From Clostridium massiliamazoniense (GTDB taxonomy: Bacteria; Bacillota; Clostridia; Clostridiales; Clostridiaceae): 64,000 bases of DNA. The position numbers and the translations under genes are program-made. The stretch is from assembly GCF_001403635.1 (NCBI RefSeq), contig NZ_LN879468.1:434001-498000 (forward strand). The letters are read 5' to 3'. Of the stretch, positions 8,143-17,246 are shown one piece after another. The first letter of the stretch is position 1, and each line of letters begins with the position of its first letter. The notes under the pieces were generated by a model that saw only the letters and a list, made by a program, of their open reading frames with translations, did no database searches and had not been told where the DNA came from.

Positions 8143-10134
8143 ATGTTTAAAAATTTAGATAAATTTCAAAGACAAGCTGTAGAAGATAAAGGTGATAATA
8201 CATTAATAGTTGCACCTCCGGGTTCAGGAAAAACCACTGTTATAATACATAAAATTACTAAATTAATTAATGAAGGCATTAGCCCTAAAAATATAGTTGT
8301 ACTTACTTTTACTAAGGCTGCTGCTGAAAATATGAAGGAAAGATTTAAAAAAATATCTAATAGTGATAGCGCTCCCTTCTTTGGTACTTTTCATGGGCTA
8401 TTTTATAAAATTCTTTTAAGATATTATGGAGAAATAAAGCTTATAAGTGCTGGGGAAAGTTATGGTGTTATAAAAAAACAACTTAAAGAAATAACTGAGG
8501 ATGTAAGTGATGATAAAGTAAAAGAAGTATTAAATAATATTTCAGCAAGAAAAAGCTCTTTAAGGACTGGAGAAGCATTTAAAGCAACTTTAGATGAAAA
8601 AATATTTTTAGATTCTTATAATGCTTACGAAAATTATAAGGAATATAAAAATTTATGGGACTTTGATGATTTACAAATAAAGACCCTAGAACTATTAGAA
8701 GGGAATAGTAAACTTTTAGATAGTTATAGAAGTCTTTTTAAATATATGTTAGTTGATGAATTTCAGGATTGTGATGATATACAAATAGAATTTTTACAAA
8801 GAATTGAATCGAAGCTTTTTGCTGTTGGAGATGAAGACCAATGTATATATTCTTTTAGGGGTTCTAATCCAGAAGTTATGGTTAGGTTTGAAGATTACTT
8901 TCCTAATGGCAAGAAAATATATTTAAAATACAATTATAGAAGTGTAAAAAATATAGTAAGCACAGCTAAAGAAATTATAGATTGTAATGTAAATAGAAAC
9001 AAAAAAGATATAATGCATTCAAAGGATATGGAAGGTATTATTGAATTTAAAAGACCTTTTGATGAAAGTGAACAAAGTAAGATTATATCTGATAAAATAC
9101 TTAATTTTAAAAAAGATAATGTTGCATTCAGTAATAATGCTATATTATATAGAACAAATATGGAATCAAGAAGTATAATTGATGCTTTTATTAGATACAA
9201 AATACCTTTCAAACTTTTAGATAAGGAATTTAATTTCTTTAAACACTTTATTTGTGAAGATTTAATAGCTTATCTTAGATTATCTTTAGATCCATATAAC
9301 AGAGATGCTTTTACAAGAATAATAAATAAACCTTATAGATATATTTCAAAAACATCTATAAATAAATTTAATAGTGAAAAAGAGAGATTAGATGTCTTTG
9401 ATTTATTATTGAAGTATGGAGAAGTGCATCCCTTTCAAGTGAAAAAAATAGAAGATCTTAAAGAAGATGTTATAAGTTTGAATAGAATGACCTTAGGAGT
9501 AGCTATAGAATTTATACTAAGTGATTTATGTTATATGGATTATTTAAAAGACTATAGTTCAAAATATAATCAAAGCATAGATGAACTAATGGAAATAGTT
9601 GAAGAATTTAAAATATCAGCAAGGGATTTTAATAAAATACTCCCATTCTTAACACATATAAAAGAAGTGGAAGAAAACTTAGCAGAGGCTAGAAGTTTAA
9701 ATGTAGACTCGGTGATACTTAGCACTATCCACGGTGTTAAAGGTATGGAATTTAAAAATGTTTATATGATAAATGCTGTTGTTGATAGTATGCCACATAA
9801 AAACGCTGAAAATATAGAAGAAGAAAGAAGACTTTTCTACGTTGGAGCTACTCGCGCCATAGATAATCTTTATATTTTTTCACCTAAAAGTGTTAAAGGC
9901 AACTTTAAAGATAGGAGTCCATTTATACCTATATCATTAGTGGGGAATGAAGGAGATGAACACTACAAAAGTGACTTTAAAAAAGGTCAAAGAGTTAGAA
10001 GTAAAACCTATGGAGAAGGTACTGTTGAAGATGTAACTAAAGATGTAGTTAAAGTTTTCTTTGGTGATAATACCCTTAGAATGTTTAAAATAAGAGTTGT
10101 TGTTGAAAGTAACTTATTAGAGATATTAGAATAG
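8143..10134 (+). CDS. UvrD/PcrA-family superfamily I DNA helicase with Tudor-like tail
   Basis: An ATP-dependent 3'-5' DNA helicase of the UvrD/Rep family. The motifs are in order: Walker A APPGSGKTTV (residue ~25), Ia LTFTKAAAENM, II VDEFQDCDDIQ, III GDEDQCIYSFRGS, IV YRTNMESR, V STIHGVKGMEFKNVY and VI EEERRLFYVGATRA. At 663 residues it is shorter than PcrA (about 740). The last 45 residues (GQRVRSKTYGEGTVEDV onward) look like the Tudor-like RNA-polymerase-contacting tail of PcrA. The start is ATG 8143, six bases from AGGAGG at 8131, not the adjoining TTG. It may be a second UvrD-like paralogue rather than PcrA itself. Confidence 0.9.
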   Translation: MFKNLDKFQRQAVEDKGDNTLIVAPPGSGKTTVIIHKITKLINEGISPKNIVVLTFTKAAAENMKERFKKISNSDSAPFFGTFHGLFYKILLRYYGEIKLISAGESYGVIKKQLKEITEDVSDDKVKEVLNNISARKSSLRTGEAFKATLDEKIFLDSYNAYENYKEYKNLWDFDDLQIKTLELLEGNSKLLDSYRSLFKYMLVDEFQDCDDIQIEFLQRIESKLFAVGDEDQCIYSFRGSNPEVMVRFEDYFPNGKKIYLKYNYRSVKNIVSTAKEIIDCNVNRNKKDIMHSKDMEGIIEFKRPFDESEQSKIISDKILNFKKDNVAFSNNAILYRTNMESRSIIDAFIRYKIPFKLLDKEFNFFKHFICEDLIAYLRLSLDPYNRDAFTRIINKPYRYISKTSINKFNSEKERLDVFDLLLKYGEVHPFQVKKIEDLKEDVISLNRMTLGVAIEFILSDLCYMDYLKDYSSKYNQSIDELMEIVEEFKISARDFNKILPFLTHIKEVEENLAEARSLNVDSVILSTIHGVKGMEFKNVYMINAVVDSMPHKNAENIEEERRLFYVGATRAIDNLYIFSPKSVKGNFKDRSPFIPISLVGNEGDEHYKSDFKKGQRVRSKTYGEGTVEDVTKDVVKVFFGDNTLRMFKIRVVVESNLLEILE

Positions 10135-10224
10135 GACTTAGTTTAGTTGTGGACTGTATTGATTACAATTTCAATAAAACTATTATAAATTAAGCAATTT
10201 CAAAATGGATAGGAGCAATGCATT

Positions 10225-10398
10225 ATGAATATGGGAGAAAATTTTTTTGAAAATTTTGATTTTGACTATGAATTCAAAGAACCAAAGGATAGAGAAGATG
10301 AATACGAAGATGGAATCAGGTGTGAGATCTGTGGGAGAATTATAGAAGACTATAAATTTCTTGATGAAGAGATTTGTGAAAGGTGTTCTAGGTTGTAG
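10225..10398 (+). CDS. Small zinc-ribbon protein, 57 residues
   Basis: A short ORF with an AGGAG site at 10211-10215 and an ATG nine bases on. The N-terminal half is acidic and aromatic (ENFDFDYEFKEP). The C-terminal half has two CxxC knuckles, CEICG and CERC, 18 residues apart, as in treble-clef or zinc-ribbon micro-domains. It lies 90 bases after the helicase without an intervening terminator and is followed by a strong hairpin terminator, so it may be the last gene of the helicase transcript. No family recognised; ORF quality rests on the ribosome site and paired Cys motifs. Confidence 0.65.
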   Translation: MNMGENFFENFDFDYEFKEPKDREDEYEDGIRCEICGRIIEDYKFLDEEICERCSRL

Positions 10399-10480
10399 AT
10401 GAACTAAAAAAGCGGAAGCAGAATTAATTAAATTTTATAATTAATTATTATTAAATTATAAAAATAGTATAAATAAATTT

Positions 10481-10526
10481 AGAGTAGATAATTTATAGAA
10501 AAATAGATTATCTACTCTTATTTTTT
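10481..10526 (+). terminator. Rho-independent terminator
   Basis: Perfect 12-base stem AGAGTAGATAAT (10481-10492) with ATTATCTACTCT (10507-10518), followed by TATTTTTT. It ends the helicase and zinc-ribbon transcript, and as the stem is AT-rich it could serve both directions. Confidence 0.85.
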
Positions 10527-10548
10527 AGTACCATTTTTTAATTAATAA

Positions 10549-10659
10549 TTATTTTTCATTCTTTTTTGAAGTTTTATTCATTTTACCTTGTGATTCATTT
10601 ACTACTCTATTTGCTACTTTATTAGCTAATTTTTCACTTGGTTTTTTTATAGTTTCCAT
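10549..10659 (-). CDS. Basic micro-protein, 36 residues (first of a tandem pair)
   Basis: A minus-strand ORF of 36 residues behind GAGGTGTTTTAA-ATG. It is Lys/Asn-rich and has no Cys and no membrane segment. It opens METIKKPSEKLANK and ends in SKKNEK. The neighbouring ORF at 10685-10783 has the same ribosome site, a similar size and the same terminal KKNEK, so the two look like paralogues and support each other as real genes. Not recognised. Composition would suit a spore-core or nucleic-acid-associated peptide, but that is a guess. Confidence 0.5.
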   Translation of the reverse strand: METIKKPSEKLANKVANRVVNESQGKMNKTSKKNEK

Positions 10660-10684
10660 TTAAAACACCTCATTTTGATAATAA

Positions 10685-10783
10685 TTATTTTTCATTCTTT
10701 TTTATTCTTTTTTGAGCTTTGTCCATTTTTCCTTTTGCTACATCTAACATTTGTTCATTTACTTTTTTAGTTGAAGTTTTCAT
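10685..10783 (-). CDS. Basic micro-protein, 32 residues (second of a tandem pair)
   Basis: A minus-strand ORF of 32 residues behind GAGGTGTTACAA-ATG, 25 bases upstream of its partner at 10549-10659. It begins MKTSTKKVNEQML and ends RIKKNEK, sharing the GKM core and KKNEK tail with the partner. Amphipathic, basic, with no signal peptide. Too short for ordinary gene callers. Transcription would read leftward into the 10481-10526 hairpin. Function unknown. Confidence 0.5.
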   Translation of the reverse strand: MKTSTKKVNEQMLDVAKGKMDKAQKRIKKNEK

Positions 10784-11433
10784 TTGTAACACCTCATTTA
10801 ATATATAATCTGGTTAATGATAATTTATAATATAAAAATTAATTTGAACTAATTATTATATTATATTTATAGTATTTCTTATAAAAGAATATATATGTTA
10901 TATAATGTATGGACATTTATCTTTAAATTTATTGATTAAGATTAATTTAACTGAATTTTAATAAAATAAAAAAGTAAGTAATAAATTCTGAAGATATATA
11001 TTTTATAAATATATAATAAAGACTAGCTATCTAGAAAATATAATATTAATTAAAGTGATTTTTTATGATTACAGTAAATGAATTAGAAAATAAATAAAAT
11101 AAATATTACTAGACTTGTAATAAAATTATACGTATTGAATAAACAAAATTTGTTAAAAAAAACATCTATATATAATTATTGCTTTTAGATTAGTGTGTTA
11201 TTGACAATATCCCATGACGATTTTCAGAGTATTATAATTATAAAATAAAGATAAATTTCTTTAGTTTTATATAATTTTATTTTTAAAATTTAAAATCTAA
11301 TTAAAACAAATTACAATTTTATACTTTTTATAATATATATTACTTGTGATTAAAGAATATAATGTATATAATATTTACGTTAAATAATTTTTTAAATTAT
11401 ATTAAATAAAATATTAAAAAATGGAGAGTAATT
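10784..11433. other. AT-rich gene-free stretch of 650 bases
   Basis: No ORF with a credible ribosome site on either strand. Composition is close to pure A+T in places. A TTGACA (11201) and a TATAAT (11233) are 26 bases apart, too far for a sigma-A promoter. The stretch must hold the promoters of the minus-strand micro-proteins and of the large surface protein at 11434, but I cannot place them. Confidence 0.5.
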
Positions 11434-14400
11434 ATGAATAAGACAGCAAAAGCTATTGCTATAATGATGGCTGTTTCATCAATAGTAGTTGTAGGAAGAC
11501 CTATAATAAAAAAAGATACTAAAGTTAAAAATGTAAAGGTATTAACAAATAAGAATAAGAATACTAGTATACAGGAAGAAATAAAAATTAATAATGTTTG
11601 GAATCAAAGTTTATTTAATGTAAGTATAAAAGATGGAATATTAAATATAACTAAAGGATGGTCTGAGATAAACCCCTATGCCAAAGGAAATTTAGTATTT
11701 ACTATAGAAGAACCTAATGGAACTATATTAAAAACAGTATCATTCAAACATGGAACTTACCCAGAAAATGAAGCTTTTAATGAATTAAATGGATATAAAT
11801 TAGAGATAGGTAATATAATAAGTATAACTTCTAATACAGGATCTAAATATATTATTAATAATACAAGTGAATCAAAAACAGTGGCATATCAATATACAGA
11901 TTCTGGATTAAAACAGATAACAAAAAGTGCTTATGATATTAAGGCATTAAATAATGGTGGCGATAATACAGAAGTTTTTTGTAAGGTAAAGCCAAATATT
12001 GAAGTTACTTTTATGGTTAATGGAAAGAAAACTACAGCGATTTCAAATAGTGAAGGATTAGTCAATGTAAATTTAAATGCTAGTATAGGAGAGATAATAA
12101 CTATTCAACCTTATAATGAATTAGAAAGTACAACTATAGTAAAACCTAATCCAAATAATTATATACTTCAAGGCGAAAATATAAATATAAAAGATGTTTG
12201 GAATTATGGTATCGTTAATATAGGATTTAATTATAATAATACTTTAAAAGTAATTAATGAAGGAGGAGAAACAAATCCTTATTATACTGGTAATGATGCA
12301 ATGACTGTTTCTTTATTAAATAAAAATGGTGAAGTTATATCAACTAAAACATTTAAAGGTGGAGTTATAGCTGGAGAAGCTTTAGCAAAAGAGTTAAATG
12401 GGAAAAAATTTGAGTATGGTGATTCTATTCAAATAATATCTAATTCAGGAGAACATATTAATAGTAATAATAAATCATATAAAGGTAATATTTTATTTAA
12501 GCTAACTAAAAAAGGTATAGTTGCAGAAGGGTTCAACAATAAAAATTTTAGGGCTTTATATTCAACTAATGGAACTATTGTAACTGGAACAACTTTACCG
12601 AATTCTACAGTAGTCATAACTGCTAATAATAAAGAATATACAACCACTTCTAATAAAAATGGTGAATTTACTTACAATTTAGGTAATGATATAAAGGTAG
12701 GAAATTTAATATATATTAATGCAAATGAAAATACATACCCTGAAATTGTTACTTTAAATACTAAGAGTTTTAAAATTTCTAATTATAATATAAAGATATA
12801 TAATAATTGGGGGAGTTTAGTTCAAATTCTTAAATTTAATCCAAGCAATATGAAAATAGATGCTGAGGGATATAATGCTTTTTTAGGGGCTAATGCTGTA
12901 GGAAATGCTATTCAAATGGAGATATATAATCCTAAAAATGCTCAAATTATTGCTGGTGGGATGTTTGCAGGACGAGAGAATACAACAAAGTTTCATGATG
13001 CTTTTAATGATAAATCATTTAATTATGGCGATGTTATTTCCGTATGTTACAATCCATCACAATCTAAAGTAACTATAAATGAGAATAATACTAGTGTAGG
13101 ATATACATCTCAATATATTCAATATTATGAAATAACACCTAATGGATTAAAGCCTTATACTAATCAATTAATTGTTAACCCTTTAAATATATTAACTAAA
13201 AATAGCACAAAGAATTTTACTTTAACAGGAAAGTCAATTCCTAATACAGCTGTAAGTGTTACTTGCAATGGTCAAAAATTTACAACTACTTCAGGTAATG
13301 AGGGTCAATATAGTATTAATATAAATACAAAGGAACCTGTAACTTTAGAAACACCTATAGTTGTATCTTCTTTTAATACAGTACCAGTAACTACTTATCT
13401 TTCTTATAAAAATAAATTACAAGATACTTCAGGAATATATATTACACAAAGAAGTGTTGGAAAAGATTTAGGTGAACTTACTTTCAATCCTGTTACGATG
13501 AAAACACAATGGGAGGGTTATGGAATATTCAATAGCATAAATCCTAAAAATCCAACAACTTATAGTAAAGATTCCATAACTTCTGTCAATAAAGCCGTAT
13601 TGGATAGTAAATATGACGGGAAAGTATTTTCAATAAATATTGAAAATTCTAAAGGAAAAGTAATATTAAATAAATCTTTTAATGGAAATAATAGTGTTGC
13701 TGAATTAATAAACTCTATTAACAATATTTCATACAATTTTGGGGACAAAGTAACTATATATGCTAAACCAGGAGTATTACATGTAAATGCTTGTAATAAT
13801 GGTAAGGCTGTTACTTCTAATAACGATATTAAATCAGTGATTATAACACAAAATGGATTAGTAGATGGCGTTAAAGGGCAAAGAGTTTATAATACTCCTT
13901 TCAATATATCAGATTATTATGCAGAAAAAGGTATGGTTTCTACTGGATTAACTGCTAGTGGATGGGATTCTAGTTCTGAAGGACAAGCAAAAAGTATTGT
14001 AATGAATCAAGCCATGAAGGAAGCTGTAAATAATGCAATAAAAGGATGTATTACAGACTATGAAAAAGCTAAGGCTATATATAAGTTAGTGTCACCAATT
14101 CCTTATATAAGTGCTGGTGGAAATACTATTAATACTTGGGAACATGGGGGAGTTTGTTATAATAAAGCAAAACTTTATGTTGCAATGTGTCAATATGCGG
14201 GGCTATGCTCAAGGGTTGTAACAGGATATGTTAATACGCCTGGACCATATGAAACTTATGGTGGATATCATTCTTGGAATCAAGTATGGTTACAAGGTCA
14301 GAATAGATGGGCTACAGTAGATACAACTTGGCATATGTTTGATTGTGGTAAATTTGTTAATTCAAGTAGACATAGTTTTTCTGTTCAAATAACTGCGTGG

Positions 14401-14940
14401 AATCCTAATAGGTCCTATGAAAGTTATTTTGTAAATGATCCTTCTATGGCTTGGTATCATACAGGAGAAATTTGGAATGGATCCTTATATTATAATTTTA
14501 ATTTAGGAAATAATCCTGCATTTAGAAATCTATTTAAAGATATCTATCCATCAAATATAGAAATAGTAAATGGATGGGGAAGTAATGCTGCAGATATACA
14601 ATTAAATCAAGAAAATCACACATTTATAGTAAGCGGATCGAATCAGTATTTAGGTGGATACACTTCAAATCATTTTATGAGTATTTCTTTAATTGATGGA
14701 TCAACAGGAAAAGTTATTTCAACATTTAATGCTAATGGTAATACTCCAACATCATCACTTTCTAAATACTTAAGTGGAAGATCTTATAAAATAGGAGACA
14801 TATTAGAATTTAAGTATAATGTAAATCAAGGAAATTTAATTGTTTCAAATAATCATAAACAAATTAATGTGAATAAAAATAAAAATACTCAATATGTAAA
14901 AATAACAAGCAATGGATTTGAAATGGTTAATTTTAAATAA
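11434..14940 (+). CDS. Large secreted repeat protein with transglutaminase-like domain
   Basis: 1168 residues with a signal-peptide-like N terminus (AIAIMMAVSSIVVVG). About five copies of a ~100-residue beta module begin near residues 53, 250, 448, 667 and 1042. Each opens with an aromatic/Trp-Gly-type motif (such as NNVWNQ, KDVWNYG, YNNWGS, NGWGS) and ends in a (Y/F)xxGD(x)I strand. Short Ig-like segments (TTTSNKNGEFTY, TTTSGNEGQYS) join some of them. Residues ~845-975 are a transglutaminase-like core with Cys908 (GGVCYNKA), His946 (GGYHSWNQVW) and Asp963 (VDTTW). No LPXTG or C-terminal membrane segment is seen. The modules resemble clostridial mucin/carbohydrate-binding domains (inference). 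It could be a surface adhesin or wall-modifying enzyme. Good GGAGAG site before ATG. Confidence 0.8.
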   Translation: MNKTAKAIAIMMAVSSIVVVGRPIIKKDTKVKNVKVLTNKNKNTSIQEEIKINNVWNQSLFNVSIKDGILNITKGWSEINPYAKGNLVFTIEEPNGTILKTVSFKHGTYPENEAFNELNGYKLEIGNIISITSNTGSKYIINNTSESKTVAYQYTDSGLKQITKSAYDIKALNNGGDNTEVFCKVKPNIEVTFMVNGKKTTAISNSEGLVNVNLNASIGEIITIQPYNELESTTIVKPNPNNYILQGENINIKDVWNYGIVNIGFNYNNTLKVINEGGETNPYYTGNDAMTVSLLNKNGEVISTKTFKGGVIAGEALAKELNGKKFEYGDSIQIISNSGEHINSNNKSYKGNILFKLTKKGIVAEGFNNKNFRALYSTNGTIVTGTTLPNSTVVITANNKEYTTTSNKNGEFTYNLGNDIKVGNLIYINANENTYPEIVTLNTKSFKISNYNIKIYNNWGSLVQILKFNPSNMKIDAEGYNAFLGANAVGNAIQMEIYNPKNAQIIAGGMFAGRENTTKFHDAFNDKSFNYGDVISVCYNPSQSKVTINENNTSVGYTSQYIQYYEITPNGLKPYTNQLIVNPLNILTKNSTKNFTLTGKSIPNTAVSVTCNGQKFTTTSGNEGQYSININTKEPVTLETPIVVSSFNTVPVTTYLSYKNKLQDTSGIYITQRSVGKDLGELTFNPVTMKTQWEGYGIFNSINPKNPTTYSKDSITSVNKAVLDSKYDGKVFSINIENSKGKVILNKSFNGNNSVAELINSINNISYNFGDKVTIYAKPGVLHVNACNNGKAVTSNNDIKSVIITQNGLVDGVKGQRVYNTPFNISDYYAEKGMVSTGLTASGWDSSSEGQAKSIVMNQAMKEAVNNAIKGCITDYEKAKAIYKLVSPIPYISAGGNTINTWEHGGVCYNKAKLYVAMCQYAGLCSRVVTGYVNTPGPYETYGGYHSWNQVWLQGQNRWATVDTTWHMFDCGKFVNSSRHSFSVQITAWNPNRSYESYFVNDPSMAWYHTGEIWNGSLYYNFNLGNNPAFRNLFKDIYPSNIEIVNGWGSNAADIQLNQENHTFIVSGSNQYLGGYTSNHFMSISLIDGSTGKVISTFNANGNTPTSSLSKYLSGRSYKIGDILEFKYNVNQGNLIVSNNHKQINVNKNKNTQYVKITSNGFEMVNFK

Positions 14941-14992
14941 TCTTTCTAATGTATTAAAGAGGTTATTTGATTGGTAATATAAAACAATAAAT

Positions 14993-15040
14993 AAAAAAGA
15001 GCTAACTTCAAAATTTCGCTTAAGTATAGCTCTTTTTTAT
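14993..15040 (+). terminator. Rho-independent terminator
   Basis: AAAAAAGAGCTA (from 14993) pairs with TAGCTCTTTTTT (15027-15038), with extra pairing ACTT/AAGT in the loop region, ending in a T run. It closes the surface-protein transcript. Confidence 0.85.
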
Positions 15041-15399
15041 AATATAATTTACAAATAATTATATAGGTATTTATGTTAAAAGATAAAGTGTTGATGTAAT
15101 CTATTAGAGATTTTAAAAATCACTGTGGAATTAATAAGATTATATTTGAAGACTTAATTTCTTGGTTAAATAATTCTAGGTATACTATGACTATTTTGTT
15201 GTAAAACAAATTTTAACAATGTTATTTTTTATTTAAGTTATTATTACAAAAGATCGATTCCATTCAATATGAAAAAAAGTAGGAAGTACAGAAGATTATA
15301 TTCTTAGCAATATATTTTATGTAACTTGGATATACTAATTCATATAAATTTTTATTTTATTTAAATTAAGTCTTAATTGATTATTTATAGGAGGAGTAT
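15041..15399. other. AT-rich intergenic stretch, 359 bases
   Basis: No gene with a ribosome site. One frame is open from 15100 to 15201 and reads as a short segment with ISWLNNSRYTM, which slightly recalls the N-terminal domain of tyrosine recombinases, but it has no start and stops at 15202. It may be a gene scrap or chance. The promoter of the 15400 gene must lie here but is not obvious. Confidence 0.35.
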
Positions 15400-15717
15400 A
15401 TGAATTTTTTCGATTTTAATAGAGAAGATTGGGTAAAATATTTGGCTAAAATTAAAGTTAATGAAAATGGTATTTTAACAGAGAAGGAGCAGGAAGCTTA
15501 TGATAAGTTTCTTATGAAAGAAGCTTCTGGTGATAAAGAAAAAAATCGTTACCATAAAGAACTTCAAAAAGATGTAGATAATGAAATTCTTAAAATAGCG
15601 CAAACAGAAAAAAATGTAGAAGATTTAGAAATGTATAAAATCTATGCTGATGAATTAAAAAATAATAAAGATGAAATAGAAGAAGATGAAGTTGCAAATT
15701 CTGAATTTGAATGGTGA
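15400..15717 (+). CDS. Uncharacterised acidic helical protein, 105 residues
   Basis: Not recognised. The ORF follows TAGGAGGAG with ideal spacing and is closed by its own terminator, so it is a real single-gene unit. The protein is charged and helical, rich in Glu, Asp and Lys, with no Cys, signal peptide or membrane segment: NFFDFNREDWVKYLAK at the start, KYHKEL-type helices, then IAQTEKNVEDLEMYKIY and an acidic tail ending SEFEW. It is likely a cytoplasmic coiled-coil-like protein. Neighbours give no functional hint. Confidence 0.75.
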   Translation: MNFFDFNREDWVKYLAKIKVNENGILTEKEQEAYDKFLMKEASGDKEKNRYHKELQKDVDNEILKIAQTEKNVEDLEMYKIYADELKNNKDEIEEDEVANSEFEW

Positions 15718-15722
15718 CTTTT

Positions 15723-15766
15723 AAAAGGATTTAGTAGAAAAGTATCTAAATCCTTTTTTTATTTTT
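15723..15766 (+). terminator. Rho-independent terminator
   Basis: AAAAGGATTTAG (15723-15734) pairs with CTAAATCCTTTT (15745-15756), followed by TTTATTTTTT. It begins 6 bases after the stop of the 105-residue ORF. Confidence 0.88.
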
Positions 15767-15953
15767 TGATTTAGTGTATCATTGAAAAGTACATTACAAA
15801 AATACTTGTAAAAAAATACAATTTTCTATCTAATACTTTAATAAAGTATAAAATATTTTATGATTAATTGAACCTTTACATCTCATAATATATAATTTAA
15901 TAGATGTTTTAATATTAATATTAGTATATATTAATATTTTAGGAGTTATACTT

Positions 15954-17144
15954 ATGGAATGTTTTGATTTAGTAACAGAGGTTTTAAAAATTAAAAATGA
16001 GGTAATTAATTTAAGAAGGTATTTTCATCAGTATCCAGAATTAGGACTTGAAGAATTTAATACTTCTAAAAAAATAAAAGAGTTTCTTGATTCTGAAAAT
16101 ATAAAAAATTTTTCTTTTTCAAAAACAGGTATTTGTGGAATAATAGAAGGAACTAAAAACTCTACTTTAAAAAAATGCATAGCATTAAGAGCTGATATGG
16201 ATGGACTTCCAATTAAAGAAAAAAATATATGTTCATATAAGTCAAAAAATATTGGTAAAATGCATGGCTGTGGACATGATGCTCATATGGCAATTTTACT
16301 TGGAGTTTCTAAGATTTTAAATAGAAATAAAGATAAATTCTCAGGGATTATTAAATTAATATTTGAACCAGCAGAAGAAACAGTTGGTGGAGCAGTTCTT
16401 ATGATTAAAGAGGGAGTCCTACAAAATCCTAAAGTTGATATTATAGTTGGATTACATGTTGAAGAAGAACTTGATACTGGAAAAATAATGATAAAAGAGG
16501 GAGCTGTGAATGCGGCATCTAATCCATTTTCAATCAAGATAATGGGAAAAGGAGGTCATGGAGCATATCCTCATAAAACTATTGATCCTATAGTAATAAG
16601 TTCTCAAATTATAATGGGAATTCAAAGTATTATAAGTAGAAGAATAAATATAGTCAATCCAGCAGTAATTACTGTGGGAAGTATACATGGAGGTAAGGCA
16701 CCTAATGTTATACCAGATGAAGTTATTTTAAAAGGGATTATTAGAACAACAGAAGCAGAACAAAGAAATTTTACAAAGAAAAAACTTTTTGATACTGTAG
16801 ATGCTATATGTTCCTGTAATGATGCTAATTATAGTATTGATATAGAGGAAGGTTATCCTATTCTTAATAATAATTCTCAGGTTACCAACTTAGTTATTAA
16901 AAATGCTAAAAGTATTCTAGGAAATGAAAATGTTAAAAATCAAAAGGTTACTAAATTAGGGGTTGAGAGCTTTGCTTACTTTTCAAATGAAATTCCAGCA
17001 GCCTTTTATTTTTTAGGTGTTAGAAATGAAGCAAAACATATAGTAGATCCAGCTCATAGTCCAAATTTTAATTTAGATGAAGATGCATTGGAAATTGGGG
17101 TAATGTTACAATGCAAAATAGCTTTAGATTATTTGAATAATTAA
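15954..17144 (+). CDS. M20 family amidohydrolase (N-acyl amino acid / hippurate hydrolase type)
   Basis: A zinc-type amidohydrolase of peptidase family M20D, which removes acyl groups from N-acyl amino acids. Family motifs run in order: RRYFHQYPELGLEEF near the start, ALRADMDGLPIKE, the metal site MHGCGHDAHM, the catalytic Glu pair in FEPAEETVGG, VGLHVEEEL, and the C-terminal VDPAHSPNFNLDEDAL with a ligand His. The 396 residues are full length. No signal peptide. AGGAG site before the ATG. Substrate cannot be read from the sequence, and a role in N-acetyl amino acid or peptide salvage is inference. Confidence 0.88.
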   Translation: MECFDLVTEVLKIKNEVINLRRYFHQYPELGLEEFNTSKKIKEFLDSENIKNFSFSKTGICGIIEGTKNSTLKKCIALRADMDGLPIKEKNICSYKSKNIGKMHGCGHDAHMAILLGVSKILNRNKDKFSGIIKLIFEPAEETVGGAVLMIKEGVLQNPKVDIIVGLHVEEELDTGKIMIKEGAVNAASNPFSIKIMGKGGHGAYPHKTIDPIVISSQIIMGIQSIISRRINIVNPAVITVGSIHGGKAPNVIPDEVILKGIIRTTEAEQRNFTKKKLFDTVDAICSCNDANYSIDIEEGYPILNNNSQVTNLVIKNAKSILGNENVKNQKVTKLGVESFAYFSNEIPAAFYFLGVRNEAKHIVDPAHSPNFNLDEDALEIGVMLQCKIALDYLNN

Positions 17145-17246
17145 AATTAGGTTATATATTTTGTTAAGGATTAAATTTATTTTAATATATTAAGAAGTAA
17201 GTAAACATTAAAAGATAAGAAAAGAAAAAACAATAGGAGTGATTTA

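Noticed and set aside
11201-11238. TTGACA and TATAAT as a promoter for the surface protein
   Set aside because: The hexamers are 26 bases apart, far beyond the 16-18 needed for sigma-A.
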